Part shown: positions 28,492-37,786 of the stretch, in pieces
Numbering within the stretch: the stretch's first letter is position 1
Layout of the letters: the number at the start of each line of letters is the position of its first letter
Assembly: GCA_021828005.1 (NCBI GenBank)
Contig: JAKATJ010000001.1
Location: 8,211-51,002 of the forward strand
Length of the DNA stretch: 42,792 nt
Source: Actinomycetes bacterium
Lineage (GTDB): Bacteria > Actinomycetota > Acidimicrobiia > Acidimicrobiales > RAAP-2
Direction: 5' to 3'
Position numbers and translations under genes: made by a program
Notes under the pieces: generated by a model
The model's input: only the letters and a program-made list of their open reading frames with translations
Database searches by the model: none
Told to the model about the DNA's origin: nothing

Positions 28492-29802
28492 TCAGGTCGG
28501 TGGCACGCCGGCTGGCACGGGGTTCAGCACGCTGATCGGTCTTGTCGCCGGGGGATGGGGCGTCTCGAAGCAGGAGAACACGCTCTTCTTCGTGCCGTAG
28601 ACGGGGACGAACGTCTTCCCCTCGGCTTGGACGAACGCATTGCAGTTGATCGGGCCGGAGCTCGTGTGGGCGGTGCGCCAGTCGACCGGGGCGAGAATTG
28701 TGTCGGCGGTGAACGACTTGAACGTGTTGATGGCGTGCACCAGGCGGCTGCGCGTCAGGTTCCGGCCCACCGCCCTCAGGCCCTCGACGAAGAGGGCCGC
28801 GCTCGTCCAGCCCGCGAGCGCCGTCTCCGAGGGCAGGGTGCGCGGGAAGTACCGCTTCAGCGTCTTCTGGAACTGGTCCATCCCTGGGTAGGCGCCGGGG
28901 TGGAGCTTCGTGACCTCGAACGGCACGTTCGGCTCCATGAAGTAGACACCTTGCATCGACGACGTGTGCTGGCGGATGGCGTTCTCGTCGTAGCCTGTCG
29001 CCCAAAGCTGCGTGACGCCCGTCATGCCTGTCGCTCTCATCGTCTGTGACAGAAGCACGTCGCCGCTGAGTGTCATGCACGACACGACCATGTCGACCTT
29101 CGCCTGCTTCATGCGGGTCACGTCGGCGTGAAGGTCGCTGGCCGGGGCGGGGATCGCGAGGTCCTCGTAGGCGATGGGGACGTGGTACCTGCGGAGCCCG
29201 TTCACCATGCCTCTGCAGCCCTGCTGGGACTGGGCGACGTTGTAGGCCAGCACCGCCGCCGCACGGACATGGTGCTGCTGGGCGACGAACGCGGCCTGGA
29301 CGTTGGGAGACGTGAATGTGATGTACGAGCCGTTGTTGCCGTACAGGCTCGGGCCGTCCATCCACTGGGGGTTCACGTGCAGCCCGAACGTAGGCACGCC
29401 TTGCGCGGCGAGGAACTTGCCACCGGCGAAGGACGCAGTCGCCACCGCCACCACTGCGAACACGTGGTACTGGTCGACCAGCGTCCGGGCCTGGCTCGCG
29501 TCGATCGACGGGCTGGACTGGTCGTCGAGCGTGTAGGCGAGGTCGATCTCGCGGCCGTCCACGCCGCCCTTCGCGTCGACCATGTCGATGTACGCACGCG
29601 CCCCTGTGACCACCGGGGCGAACAGGGCGGGCAGCGGGCCGGTCTGCGAGACGAGGGCGCCCACGACGACGCGTGTCGAGTACACGCCCGTCGTGCCGTT
29701 CTCGGGGGCGTTGGTGGACGTCGAGGCGCACCCCGTCAGGACCGCCGCCAGGAGGACGCTGACGAGCACGGCCACGACGCGCGCCGCGCTGGAGGTCCGC
29801 AC
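28492..29802 (-). CDS. ABC transporter substrate-binding lipoprotein (LivK-like)
   Basis: Lipobox VLTGCAS; VVVGALVSQTGPLPALFAPVVTGARAYIDMVDAKGGVDGREIDLAYTLDDQSSP. The ORF extends to 29904. Confidence 0.9.
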   Translation of the reverse strand: MRTSSAARVVAVLVSVLLAAVLTGCASTSTNAPENGTTGVYSTRVVVGALVSQTGPLPALFAPVVTGARAYIDMVDAKGGVDGREIDLAYTLDDQSSPSIDASQARTLVDQYHVFAVVAVATASFAGGKFLAAQGVPTFGLHVNPQWMDGPSLYGNNGSYITFTSPNVQAAFVAQQHHVRAAAVLAYNVAQSQQGCRGMVNGLRRYHVPIAYEDLAIPAPASDLHADVTRMKQAKVDMVVSCMTLSGDVLLSQTMRATGMTGVTQLWATGYDENAIRQHTSSMQGVYFMEPNVPFEVTKLHPGAYPGMDQFQKTLKRYFPRTLPSETALAGWTSAALFVEGLRAVGRNLTRSRLVHAINTFKSFTADTILAPVDWRTAHTSSGPINCNAFVQAEGKTFVPVYGTKKSVFSCFETPHPPATRPISVLNPVPAGVPPT

Positions 29803-30135
29803 GCCGCGGGGCCGCCGCCTCTGGTCGGTCCCGCCTCGCGCACGCGTGCCCAGACCGGGGTCATGCTCCTCCACGATCGCATGGTGCGTCGCCGGCTGAC
29901 CCACGAGACAGTGCCGAAGGTCCTGCCCACGCCGTCCGGCGGACGCCGCAAGAGCCGGACGAGGACCGACCGGCTCCTTGCCGGCGACGCGTTCTCATGA
30001 CCAAGGTCCCTGTTGCAAACCGTTGTGCCGAGTCAACATATGGGCATGGCGTACGGCACCGCGGGATTGTGAGGCGGACGGATCACCGCGGTCGCCGTGC
30101 GTCGCCGCACCCGGCCGGTGACGCCGGGCGGGGCC

Positions 30136-30924
30136 CTAGTCGGCCCGGGCGGCTTCGACGTTGCGCCCGCGGACCGGCAGCTGCCGGATGATCGCGTCCC
30201 GACCCCCGTCCCCCACCGGCTCTCCGTCCCTCGCAGGCTTGGAGAGCCCGGGGGACGTCGCCCTTCGCGACGTCGATGGCCGTGTCGCGAACGGGCCGAT
30301 CGAGCCGCGGGTCCCAAGGTGTTCGTGGACGGTGGGGTCCACGACGTGACGATGCGCTGGGACCGCGTCGACGGAGAGCCGGAACAGCTCCCAGCGCCGC
30401 GCGGACCACAGGATCGTGACGGTGGCGAGCACGAGCGGCGTCACCCAGTCGAGCAGCGTGAAGGCGAGCCGACCGGGCAGCAGCGCAGTCGTGCTGCACG
30501 CGAGCGCGACGACGAGAGACCCGACCCCCCACGCCAGGGTCATCTCGACGTTCACCTTGCGAAAGCGCGGGTCCTCACGAAGGCCCGGTGCGACGAGCCG
30601 GACCGTGTAAGTCTCGCTCAGCGGGGTGAAGCGCAGCGACCCGAACGCGAGCAGGCCGAGCGTGGCGACGACCAGCGCCCTGGGGAGGCTCACCTGGTCG
30701 TTCCAGGCAGGGAAGACCAGCGCCGACACGAGGCAGACTGCGAAGATCCCCGAGGCGATGCTCGGCAGGAGCGCATACCGGCCGCGCCAGTAGGACCAGA
30801 CCACGAGCCCGGCGCTGCAGCCGAGGGAGCTGCCGCTCGCCCACGCCACGCCGAGCCCGAGCTTGCGATCCATCATGACGAACACCAGCCACGGCAGCAT
30901 GTCGACGTAGGCCTCGGCGTCCAT
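30136..30924 (-). CDS. Hypothetical membrane protein with Arg-rich C-terminal tail
   Basis: Multiple hydrophobic segments (GLGVAWASGSSLGCSAGLVVW, IASGIFAVCLVSALVF, WGVGSLVVALACS). Confidence 0.7.
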   Translation of the reverse strand: MDAEAYVDMLPWLVFVMMDRKLGLGVAWASGSSLGCSAGLVVWSYWRGRYALLPSIASGIFAVCLVSALVFPAWNDQVSLPRALVVATLGLLAFGSLRFTPLSETYTVRLVAPGLREDPRFRKVNVEMTLAWGVGSLVVALACSTTALLPGRLAFTLLDWVTPLVLATVTILWSARRWELFRLSVDAVPAHRHVVDPTVHEHLGTRGSIGPFATRPSTSRRATSPGLSKPARDGEPVGDGGRDAIIRQLPVRGRNVEAARAD

Positions 30925-30932
30925 CGGGGCTC

Positions 30933-30996
30933 CTCGTTCGGAATGCTCTCAACGAGAACCGGAGCGGCAGGAAGCTGCCGGTTCACTGCGCTGAAC
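30933..30996. promoter_or_regulatory. Cluster of inverted repeats in a divergent promoter region (possible MarR operator)
   Basis: ctcgtt..aacgag (30933-30956); gaaccgg..ccggttc (30956-30984) with nested cggcag-gaag-ctgccg; gttca..tgaac (30981-30996). Confidence 0.5.
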
Positions 30997-31103
30997 AGGC
31001 GGTTCGGCTATTCTTTGGCCTACAGTAACCTCGTCGGTAGTCTCCGACACTTCACCAGCGGAGGGGAAATGATGCATCCCGCAATGATGTGTGGGGTCGC
31101 CTC

Positions 31104-31610
31104 GTGACGGCGCTTCCAGAACCGTCCACCCACTCCGCGTCCATCGAAGCGGTCATCGCCTTCGTCGAGGCGATCGACACGGCGCAGTCGGCGCTCCGCG
31201 CCATCGGCGACGACGCGCTGAACGACCTCGGAGGGGGGATCACCACGACCCAGCTGCGCCTCCTCGACCGGCTCGAGCGCCTCGGCGAGTCCAGGCTGAT
31301 CGACCTCGCAGACGCGCTGTCGATCGCGCCGTCGACCGCGACGCGTCTGTGCGACGCGTTGGCGGAGCGCCAGCTCATCGTGCGGCACCGCCGCGGTCGC
31401 GACCGTCGTGAGCTGCAGATCCGGCTGACCGAGGCCGGCACGCAGCTTTTGGAGGCCGTGCGCGGGCGCACCGTGAGCGAGTGGACGCGGGCCCTCGCCG
31501 GCATCAGCGAAGAGGAACGCCTGCACGTGGAGCGCGTCCTCGCAAGGATCGCCCCCCCAGAGGCGGAGCAGGGTCCGCCCGGGGACCCCGCCCACGAGCT
31601 GTCCGCCTAG
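31104..31610 (+). CDS. MarR family transcriptional regulator
   Basis: TTTQLRLLDRLERLGESRLIDLADALSIAPSTATRLCDALAERQLIVRHRRGRDRRELQIRLTEAG. Confidence 0.92.
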   Translation: MTALPEPSTHSASIEAVIAFVEAIDTAQSALRAIGDDALNDLGGGITTTQLRLLDRLERLGESRLIDLADALSIAPSTATRLCDALAERQLIVRHRRGRDRRELQIRLTEAGTQLLEAVRGRTVSEWTRALAGISEEERLHVERVLARIAPPEAEQGPPGDPAHELSA

Positions 31611-31679
31611 CACCCGCGTCCGCAGGGGAGCCCGCGCCGGCGCGGCGGCAGCGCGCGGCGGTGGCACGCGGCGGCATTC

Positions 31680-31693
31680 GGGACGTTCGGCCC
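31680..31693 (+). promoter_or_regulatory. DevR/DosR-box-like site (TTC)GGGACGTTCGGCCC
   Basis: Exact GGGAC-N4-GGCCC with a TTC flank, 140 bp upstream of the MFS start. Confidence 0.6.
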
Positions 31694-31832
31694 TGCCTCC
31701 CTCGCCGGCGGCTCCTTAGCGTGCGAGACGTGCGGCCGCGCGCGGGTTTCATGCGATCGACGTGCCCGAGGCGCGACTACCCGGACGCCGTGAACGTCCA
31801 GTGTGCGGAGGGGCCCGCGTCCACCTCTTGTC

Positions 31833-33671
31833 ATGTTGGCTGCTGACCGGGCCGACCACCCCGTTCCGCACCGTTGGGTCGTGTTGGCGATCCTGTGCGT
31901 CAGCCTCCTCGTCACGAGCCTCGACACCACGATCCTCAACGTGGCGATCCCCGACATCATCCGCTCACTGCACGCGACGTCGAGCGACTTGCAGTGGGTC
32001 GTCGACGTCTACGCGGTGGTCTTCGCCGGTCTCCTGCTCGTCTTCGGCAACATGGGCGACCGACTCGGGCGCAAGTGGATGCTCGTCGCAGGGGTCGCGG
32101 TGTTCGGGGCCGGCTCGGCCGCGTCGGCCTTCTCGGGGAGCCCTGTGCACCTGGTCGCCGCGCGCGCGCTCCAGGGCGTCGGCGCGGCGGCCATCATGCC
32201 GTCCACCCTCTCCGTGCTCACCAACGTCTTCACCGACCCGCGTGAGCGGGCGCAGGCGATCGGTTTCTGGTCGGGGGCCACCGGCCTCGGCGTGGCGGTC
32301 GGACCGGTGATCGGCGGGTGGCTCCTCGCGCACTTCTGGTGGGGATCGGTGTTCCTCGTCAACGTGCCGATCTGCGTAGTGGGCTTCGCCCTCATGCTCT
32401 GGCTCGTCCCCAATTCGAAGGACCGTTTCGCGAAGAAGCCCGACGTCGTCGGCGCCGTCCTCTCCACCGCAGGCATGTCGCTCCTCCTGTGGGGCATCAT
32501 CGACGCACCGTCTGCCACCTGGGGATCCCCGTCGATACTCGCCGCGGTCACCGGCGGCGCTTGCCTGCTCGTCGCGTTCTTCGTCTGGGAGCGCCGCTCG
32601 GACCACCCCATGATCGAGCTCTCGCTGTTCCGCTCGAGGCGGTTCAGCGGTGCGATCCTCGCAATGGGGCTCGTCATATTCGCGTTGATGGGCGGGCTCT
32701 TCCTTCTCACCCAGTTCCTCCAGTTCTCGCTCGGCTACAGCGCGTTCGGCACCGGCATGCGCATCGCGCCGATCGCGCTCCTCCTCCTGGTGTTGGCGCC
32801 GGTGTCGATCCTGGTCGACCGGAAGTTCGGCTCGAAACCAGTGGTGTTCGCAGGGCTCGGCCTCGTGGCGGCCGGCTTCGCCATGCTCTCGTTCACGTCG
32901 GTCCACGGTGGCTACACCCAGGCCCTGCCTGCCTTCCTCATGATCGGGACCGGCGTGGGGCTCTCCTTCGCGCCCTGCACCGAGTCGGTGATGGGCTCGG
33001 TGCCTCTCGATCGCGCCGGTGTCGGGTCCGCGACGAACAGCGCGTCGCTGCAGATCGGCGGCGCGGTCGGCGTGGCGGTCCTCGGCAGCGCGCTGAACAG
33101 CCGCTACCAGCACACGCTCTCGCCCGTGCTGCAGCACGCGCACGTCCCCCAGAGCGTCGCCTCGATCGTCCAAGGTTCCCTCGGAGGGGCGATGGCGGTC
33201 GCGGCGAAAGTCGGCGGGCAGCTGGGCGCCGAGCTCGCGACGACGGCGCGCGGGGCGTTCACGAACGGGCTCGACCTGTCGGTGACGATTGCCGCCATGG
33301 TCGTCGGGACCGCCGCGCTCGTCGTCCTGGTGGCGCTCCCGAACCGCGCTCCGTCAGCGCCGCACCACGGCCCCGACAAGATTCTCGGCGGCCCCGACGC
33401 GACGAAGCCCCTGGGGCGGAGGGGGTTACCAGGGGCTTCGTCTTTGGCTGGTACCCGGCCATCGGGCCGGACTCACAGATTCTACCGAGGACCCTCGGAT
33501 CTCAAACACGCCCGAGTCGGAAATTCCCAGGGGCCGCGGCCTGCGATCGCTCCGCTCCCCGCTCGTGCGCCCCCGCCCCGTCACGCCACGCCCCAGGGGC
33601 GGAGCTGGAGCCTGATGCGGGCGCCGGTCGGCCGCTTGGCTTTCGAGATCGCGTGCTCCCAGTTGCGCTGA
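31833..33671 (+). CDS. MFS transporter, EmrB/QacA (DHA2) type, with unusual low-complexity C-terminal extension
   Basis: SLDTTILNVAIPDI, GNMGDRLGRKWMLVAG, RALQGVGAAAIMPSTLSVL; the extension after ALPNRAPSAPHHGPD has no transporter character. Confidence 0.92.
   Translation: MLAADRADHPVPHRWVVLAILCVSLLVTSLDTTILNVAIPDIIRSLHATSSDLQWVVDVYAVVFAGLLLVFGNMGDRLGRKWMLVAGVAVFGAGSAASAFSGSPVHLVAARALQGVGAAAIMPSTLSVLTNVFTDPRERAQAIGFWSGATGLGVAVGPVIGGWLLAHFWWGSVFLVNVPICVVGFALMLWLVPNSKDRFAKKPDVVGAVLSTAGMSLLLWGIIDAPSATWGSPSILAAVTGGACLLVAFFVWERRSDHPMIELSLFRSRRFSGAILAMGLVIFALMGGLFLLTQFLQFSLGYSAFGTGMRIAPIALLLLVLAPVSILVDRKFGSKPVVFAGLGLVAAGFAMLSFTSVHGGYTQALPAFLMIGTGVGLSFAPCTESVMGSVPLDRAGVGSATNSASLQIGGAVGVAVLGSALNSRYQHTLSPVLQHAHVPQSVASIVQGSLGGAMAVAAKVGGQLGAELATTARGAFTNGLDLSVTIAAMVVGTAALVVLVALPNRAPSAPHHGPDKILGGPDATKPLGRRGLPGASSLAGTRPSGRTHRFYRGPSDLKHARVGNSQGPRPAIAPLPARAPPPRHATPQGRSWSLMRAPVGRLAFEIACSQLR
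33401..33442. other. Perfect 14-bp inverted repeat (gacgaagcccctgg...ccaggggcttcgtc), loop 14 nt
   Basis: Direct reading; followed by ccggcc-atcg-ggccgg (33455-33470) and ccgag-gacc-ctcgg (33485-33498). Confidence 0.9.
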
Positions 33672-33694
33672 CAGCTCCCGCCCGCCCCACGGGC

Positions 33695-34231
33695 TCAGCG
33701 CTCTGCCTGCTCCACGACGCCCTCGTCGAGAAGCCCGCAGCACGAGGGGTGCGCGTCGAGGAGAGGCACGGCCGGCGGCAGGTAGGTCGCATGGGTGATC
33801 CGGCCGGCGCTCGCGTGGAGGACCCACACGGATCCTTTCTCGTGGGCACCTCCCGGACCGAAGGCGAGCTTGCCCGGACGAGCGAGCCCCCTTTGGAGTG
33901 ACTCGATCGTCTCCCCGTGGGTGCAGACGACCACGGTGCGGGCCGCCGACGTCAAGGAACGGACGAGACGCACCGCCTCGGAATCCGCTTGCGGGCCGAG
34001 CGCTTCGGACTCCTCGATCGCGAGCCCCAAGTGGGCGACGAGCGGGCTGACGGTCTGGAGGCAGCGCACGAGCGGGCTCGAGACCACCCTGACCGGCTCG
34101 TAGGCGGTGAGGGTGCCGACCAGCGCGAGCGCCTCTTTTCGCCCCCGATCGCTCAGCGGTCGGAGCCGGTCGTCGCCGCTCCAGCGGTCCTTGGCACCGG
34201 CATGCGCGTGCCGGACCACCAGCAGCTCCAT
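33695..34231 (-). CDS. Histidine phosphatase (SixA-like)
   Basis: MELLVVRHAHAGAKDRWSGDDRLRPLSDRGRKEALAL, SSPLVRCLQTV, VVCTHGETI. Confidence 0.9.
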   Translation of the reverse strand: MELLVVRHAHAGAKDRWSGDDRLRPLSDRGRKEALALVGTLTAYEPVRVVSSPLVRCLQTVSPLVAHLGLAIEESEALGPQADSEAVRLVRSLTSAARTVVVCTHGETIESLQRGLARPGKLAFGPGGAHEKGSVWVLHASAGRITHATYLPPAVPLLDAHPSCCGLLDEGVVEQAER

Positions 34232-34276
34232 CGTCCCGAGACTACGCGACGAGACCCACGGCTCGGCGCTTGCGGC

Positions 34277-35080
34277 TCACGAAGGGCCGCGGCCGGCCGC
34301 CCGACGCGCGCGGAAGTCGGCGAGCCAGGTGTCGAACTCGTCGGCCACGATCCGGGCACCGGTAAGGCCGTCGGCCTCCGAGGATGCCAGGAAGACCGCC
34401 GGCGGTCCCATGACGTCGGCTGCCAGCATGCCGCGCCGGCGGTCGGCTGGCATGTCCTCGGTCATCCCGCTCACGGTGGCGCCTCCGGGCAGGAGCACGT
34501 TCACCGCGATCCCGAAGGGCCGCAGGTCCTCGGTCATGATCGCGCTCAGCGACTCCGAGGCGGCACGTGAGGGTCCGTAGGGCACGAACCCACGTCGCAC
34601 CATCGTCTCTCGGTTCACCGAGACGTTCACGATCCGCCCCGCGCCCGCCTCGAGGAAGTGGAGCACGAACGCCCGCGCGACGAGGAAATAGCCGCCCAGG
34701 TTCGTGGCGACGACGTCGTCGAACGAGACCGGGTCCACCTCGAAGAAAGGCTGGGGGTGCTCGAAGAACCGTGGGTTGACCCTCCGCATGCCGATCCCTG
34801 CGTTGTTGACCACCATGTCCACGCGGCCCAGGCGCACGATCGCCTCGCGAGCCGCGAGCGTCACGGAGTCGGCGTCACGCACGTCGACGGGGACCGCGAC
34901 GGCGGATCCCGACCTGGCGAGCTGGGCCACCGCCTCGTCGAGGCGTGGGCCTGGGCGCGCGGCCACGCCGACCGACGCACCGGCGGCGGCGAGCGCCGCT
35001 GCCATCGCCGCTCCGAGGCCGCTCGTCGCGCCGGTCACGACGACCCGGCGATCCTCGAGCCGAAGAACTGCTCCAGCCAT
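34277..35080 (-). CDS. SDR family oxidoreductase with YxxxR in place of YxxxK
   Basis: VVVTGATSGLGAAMA, VVNNAGIG, NVSVNRETMVRRGFVPYGPSRAASE. Confidence 0.9.
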   Translation of the reverse strand: MAGAVLRLEDRRVVVTGATSGLGAAMAAALAAAGASVGVAARPGPRLDEAVAQLARSGSAVAVPVDVRDADSVTLAAREAIVRLGRVDMVVNNAGIGMRRVNPRFFEHPQPFFEVDPVSFDDVVATNLGGYFLVARAFVLHFLEAGAGRIVNVSVNRETMVRRGFVPYGPSRAASESLSAIMTEDLRPFGIAVNVLLPGGATVSGMTEDMPADRRRGMLAADVMGPPAVFLASSEADGLTGARIVADEFDTWLADFRARRAAGRGPS

Positions 35081-35192
35081 ACGCCCTCCTCGTCCTCTGG
35101 TGTGTATCGTTGCAGCCGAACACATCCGGCGCGTCCATCGTGCTCGTGGGCGGCGACGCACGGGAGAGCGGTCAGCGAGGGAGGGTGCGGCG

Positions 35193-35813
35193 GTGGCACT
35201 GACCAAGACGGGGCTCGCACCGGAGGGCGCAACGGCCCCGTCACCCGCGGCGCGAGAGACGGTCTCCTTCCAGATCGTGCCGTTGCGCGCGCTGCCGGTG
35301 GTGGGCACGGTGCTCGTGCTGCTCGTGGTCGCGATCGCGGGCAACTGGCTCTGGGCGATCGACTTCTTCCACGTGGCGGGCGGGGGTCTGTGGACGGCGA
35401 TCGACCTCTTCCTCGGGTTCGTGATCGGGCCGATCATGGGCAAGATGTCGATCCCCTCACGCGTCGAGTTCTCGAAGCGGCTCATGCCGAAGATGGTCGT
35501 CCTGATGCCCACGCTGGTCGTCTGCACCCTGGCCGCCGGATGGCAGCTCGCCCGGCACCTCGGCAACCTCTCGACGGCCTACCCCGAGCACGGATGGCTC
35601 GTCGCATCGATGGTGGTCGTGGCGGTGATGGCGATCGTCGCGATCGGCATCCTCGAACCCGCCAACCTTGCGGTGCTCTTCGAGCTCCGCAAGCCGCAGC
35701 CGAACGGTGAGCTGGTCGGAAAGCTGATGCGGCGGTTCATCTATTCGGCCGGAGTGACGGGCGCGATGCAGATCGCGACGCTCGTCATCATGTCTCGGCT
35801 CGCGACCGGGTAG
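35193..35813 (+). CDS. Hypothetical membrane protein
   Basis: 206-aa ORF with four hydrophobic helices; GTG start downstream of gagggtgcggcg. Confidence 0.75.
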   Translation: MALTKTGLAPEGATAPSPAARETVSFQIVPLRALPVVGTVLVLLVVAIAGNWLWAIDFFHVAGGGLWTAIDLFLGFVIGPIMGKMSIPSRVEFSKRLMPKMVVLMPTLVVCTLAAGWQLARHLGNLSTAYPEHGWLVASMVVVAVMAIVAIGILEPANLAVLFELRKPQPNGELVGKLMRRFIYSAGVTGAMQIATLVIMSRLATG

Positions 35814-35818
35814 CAGGA

Positions 35819-36283
35819 ATGAACGTCACCGACCCGCACCTGACGGACCCCTACGCCGGACATGCCCCTGGCGCGCCGCACGACGCGTTCGCCGGCAGAC
35901 CACCGATCCCGCTCGTGTGTGTCTCGTCCATGGCGCTCGTCCTCGTCAGCGGCATCTACCTTGCCGCGTACCTGCCGCGCCGCGCACCGCTCGGCCCAGC
36001 CGTCGGCCTGGTCGCCGCGGCGGGGGCCGGCTTGCTGCTGGCGGTCGTCATGGTCGTCCGGCTCCGGCAGTTCGCCTGGGACTCCTTCTTCGTCGTCGTG
36101 AAGTGGGCGTCCCTTGCCTACCTGGTGATCGCCGGCATCCTCGAGTTCGTCTTCGTCTACGACGGGACGCGCGGCACGATGCTCACCCTCCTCACCGTGT
36201 CGCTCGTCGTCTTCGCGGTCGACATCCCGGTGCTGCTCGGGTTCTCGGTAGCCCGGTTCCAGGCGCCGCGGGCGCACGCCTGA
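35819..36283 (+). CDS. Hypothetical membrane protein
   Basis: 154-aa ORF with hydrophobic segments, 5 bp after the preceding gene. Confidence 0.7.
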   Translation: MNVTDPHLTDPYAGHAPGAPHDAFAGRPPIPLVCVSSMALVLVSGIYLAAYLPRRAPLGPAVGLVAAAGAGLLLAVVMVVRLRQFAWDSFFVVVKWASLAYLVIAGILEFVFVYDGTRGTMLTLLTVSLVVFAVDIPVLLGFSVARFQAPRAHA

Positions 36284-36305
36284 GCGCACCCGGCCCGCCG
36301 GCCCG

Positions 36306-37202
36306 ATGACGCGCCGCGGCTGGGCGTACTTCATCGCGGTCGGCATCATCTGGGGGCTTCCCTACCTGCTCATCAAGATCTCGGTGCGGGAGATCAGCCC
36401 CCCGTTGCTCGTCCTCATCCGCACGGGCGGAGCCTCGCTCGTCCTGGTGCCGCTCGCGGCCGCCCGGGGGGCCCTCGTTCCGGCGATCCGACGCTGGCGC
36501 GCGGTGCTGCTCTTCACCGCTGCCGAGCTCGCCGTGCCGTGGGTCTTCCTGTTCAATGCCGAACGGAGGCTCCCGAGCTCGCTCAGCGGACTCCTCGTCG
36601 CTGCCGTGCCGCTCGTCGCAGCAGTGCTCGCCTGGTTGACGCGCTCCGAGCAGATCGACCTTCGGCGCGTGGCCGGGCTCGGCGTGGGCGTGCTCGGCGT
36701 GGGCGTGCTGGTCGGCTTCTCGGTCGCGGGCAGCCACCTCCTCTCCGTCCTGTCCCTCGGCGCGGTCGTCATCGGGTACGCGCTCGGACCCTGGGTGGTC
36801 GACCACCGTTTGCGCGGCGTGCCACCGATCGGGGTGATCGCGTGGGCGGCGCTGCTCTGCGCGATCGGGTACGCGCCTGCAGCACTGATCGACCTTCCCA
36901 CCAGACCGCTGTCGACCTCCGTCGTCGAGTCGGCCGTTGCCCTCACCGTCGTCTGCACCGCATTCGGGTTCGTGCTCTTCTTCTCCCTCATCGGCGAGGT
37001 CGGCGCGATGCGCGCGACGCTGGTGACGTACGTGAACCCGGCGGTTGCCGTCGTCCTCGGCGTGGCAGCGCTCGGCGAGCCCTTCGGCCCCGGGACGGCT
37101 GCAGGGTTCGTGCTCATCCTCGGGGGCTGCTATCTCGCCTCCCGGTCGCCGCGGCGTGCCGCAAAGCCCGCGGGGCCTCCGGGCGGGATCACGACGCGAT
37201 GA
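36306..37202 (+). CDS. EamA/DMT family transporter
   Basis: [41 protein letters not shown]; duplicated EamA half. Confidence 0.9.
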   Translation: MTRRGWAYFIAVGIIWGLPYLLIKISVREISPPLLVLIRTGGASLVLVPLAAARGALVPAIRRWRAVLLFTAAELAVPWVFLFNAERRLPSSLSGLLVAAVPLVAAVLAWLTRSEQIDLRRVAGLGVGVLGVGVLVGFSVAGSHLLSVLSLGAVVIGYALGPWVVDHRLRGVPPIGVIAWAALLCAIGYAPAALIDLPTRPLSTSVVESAVALTVVCTAFGFVLFFSLIGEVGAMRATLVTYVNPAVAVVLGVAALGEPFGPGTAAGFVLILGGCYLASRSPRRAAKPAGPPGGITTR

Positions 37203-37759
37203 GCGACAGCCAAGACCACGATGCCGGCTGCGCTGAGCAGAGGGACCAGATCCGCACGCCGACCCTCACCGCAGTCCTCGGCGACGTCACGACGATGCAT
37301 GTCGATGCCGTGGTGAACGCCGCCAACCGCGCGTTGGCGGGTGGCGGAGGAGTCGACGGAGCCATCCACCGCGCCGCCGGAGCCGAGCTCCGAGCCGCCT
37401 GCCGCACCCTCGGCGGCTGCCAGCCGGGCGACGCGAAGGCGACGTTGGGCTTCGCGCTCCCCGCGCGCTTCATCGTGCACACGGTCGGCCCCGTGTGGCA
37501 CGGCGGCGACCATGGCGAGCGAGACGTGCTCGCGTCGTGCTACCGACGCTCGTTCGAGGTGGCCGAGTCCCTCGGTGCCCGTTCCATCGCCTTCCCTGCG
37601 ATCGCAACGGGCGTCTACGGATTTCCGCCTGACCTGGCCGCGGGCATCGCAGTGCGTACGCTCAGGTCGCTGCGCAGCGCCGTCATACGGGAGGTGGTCC
37701 TCGTCGCCTTCGACCCGTCGACCCTCTCCCATTACCGGCGCCACTTGAAGACCGCGTGA
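37199..37759 (+). CDS. Macro-domain protein (O-acetyl-ADP-ribose deacetylase-like)
   Basis: [64 protein letters not shown] overlap with EamA. Confidence 0.93.
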   Translation: MSDSQDHDAGCAEQRDQIRTPTLTAVLGDVTTMHVDAVVNAANRALAGGGGVDGAIHRAAGAELRAACRTLGGCQPGDAKATLGFALPARFIVHTVGPVWHGGDHGERDVLASCYRRSFEVAESLGARSIAFPAIATGVYGFPPDLAAGIAVRTLRSLRSAVIREVVLVAFDPSTLSHYRRHLKTA

Positions 37760-37786
37760 GGCGGCGCAAGCGCCGGCGCGGCCGGG

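Noticed and set aside
26441-29731. Upstream extension of the 1347-aa minus-strand ORF beyond LivG
   Set aside because: Only the LivG portion (25688..26440) has motifs; the rest is an out-of-frame shadow of LivHM and the substrate-binding protein.
36690-36720. Short repeat ggcgtgggcgtgct in EamA
   Set aside because: Encodes [12 protein letters not shown] in a transmembrane helix; ordinary codon-level repetition.
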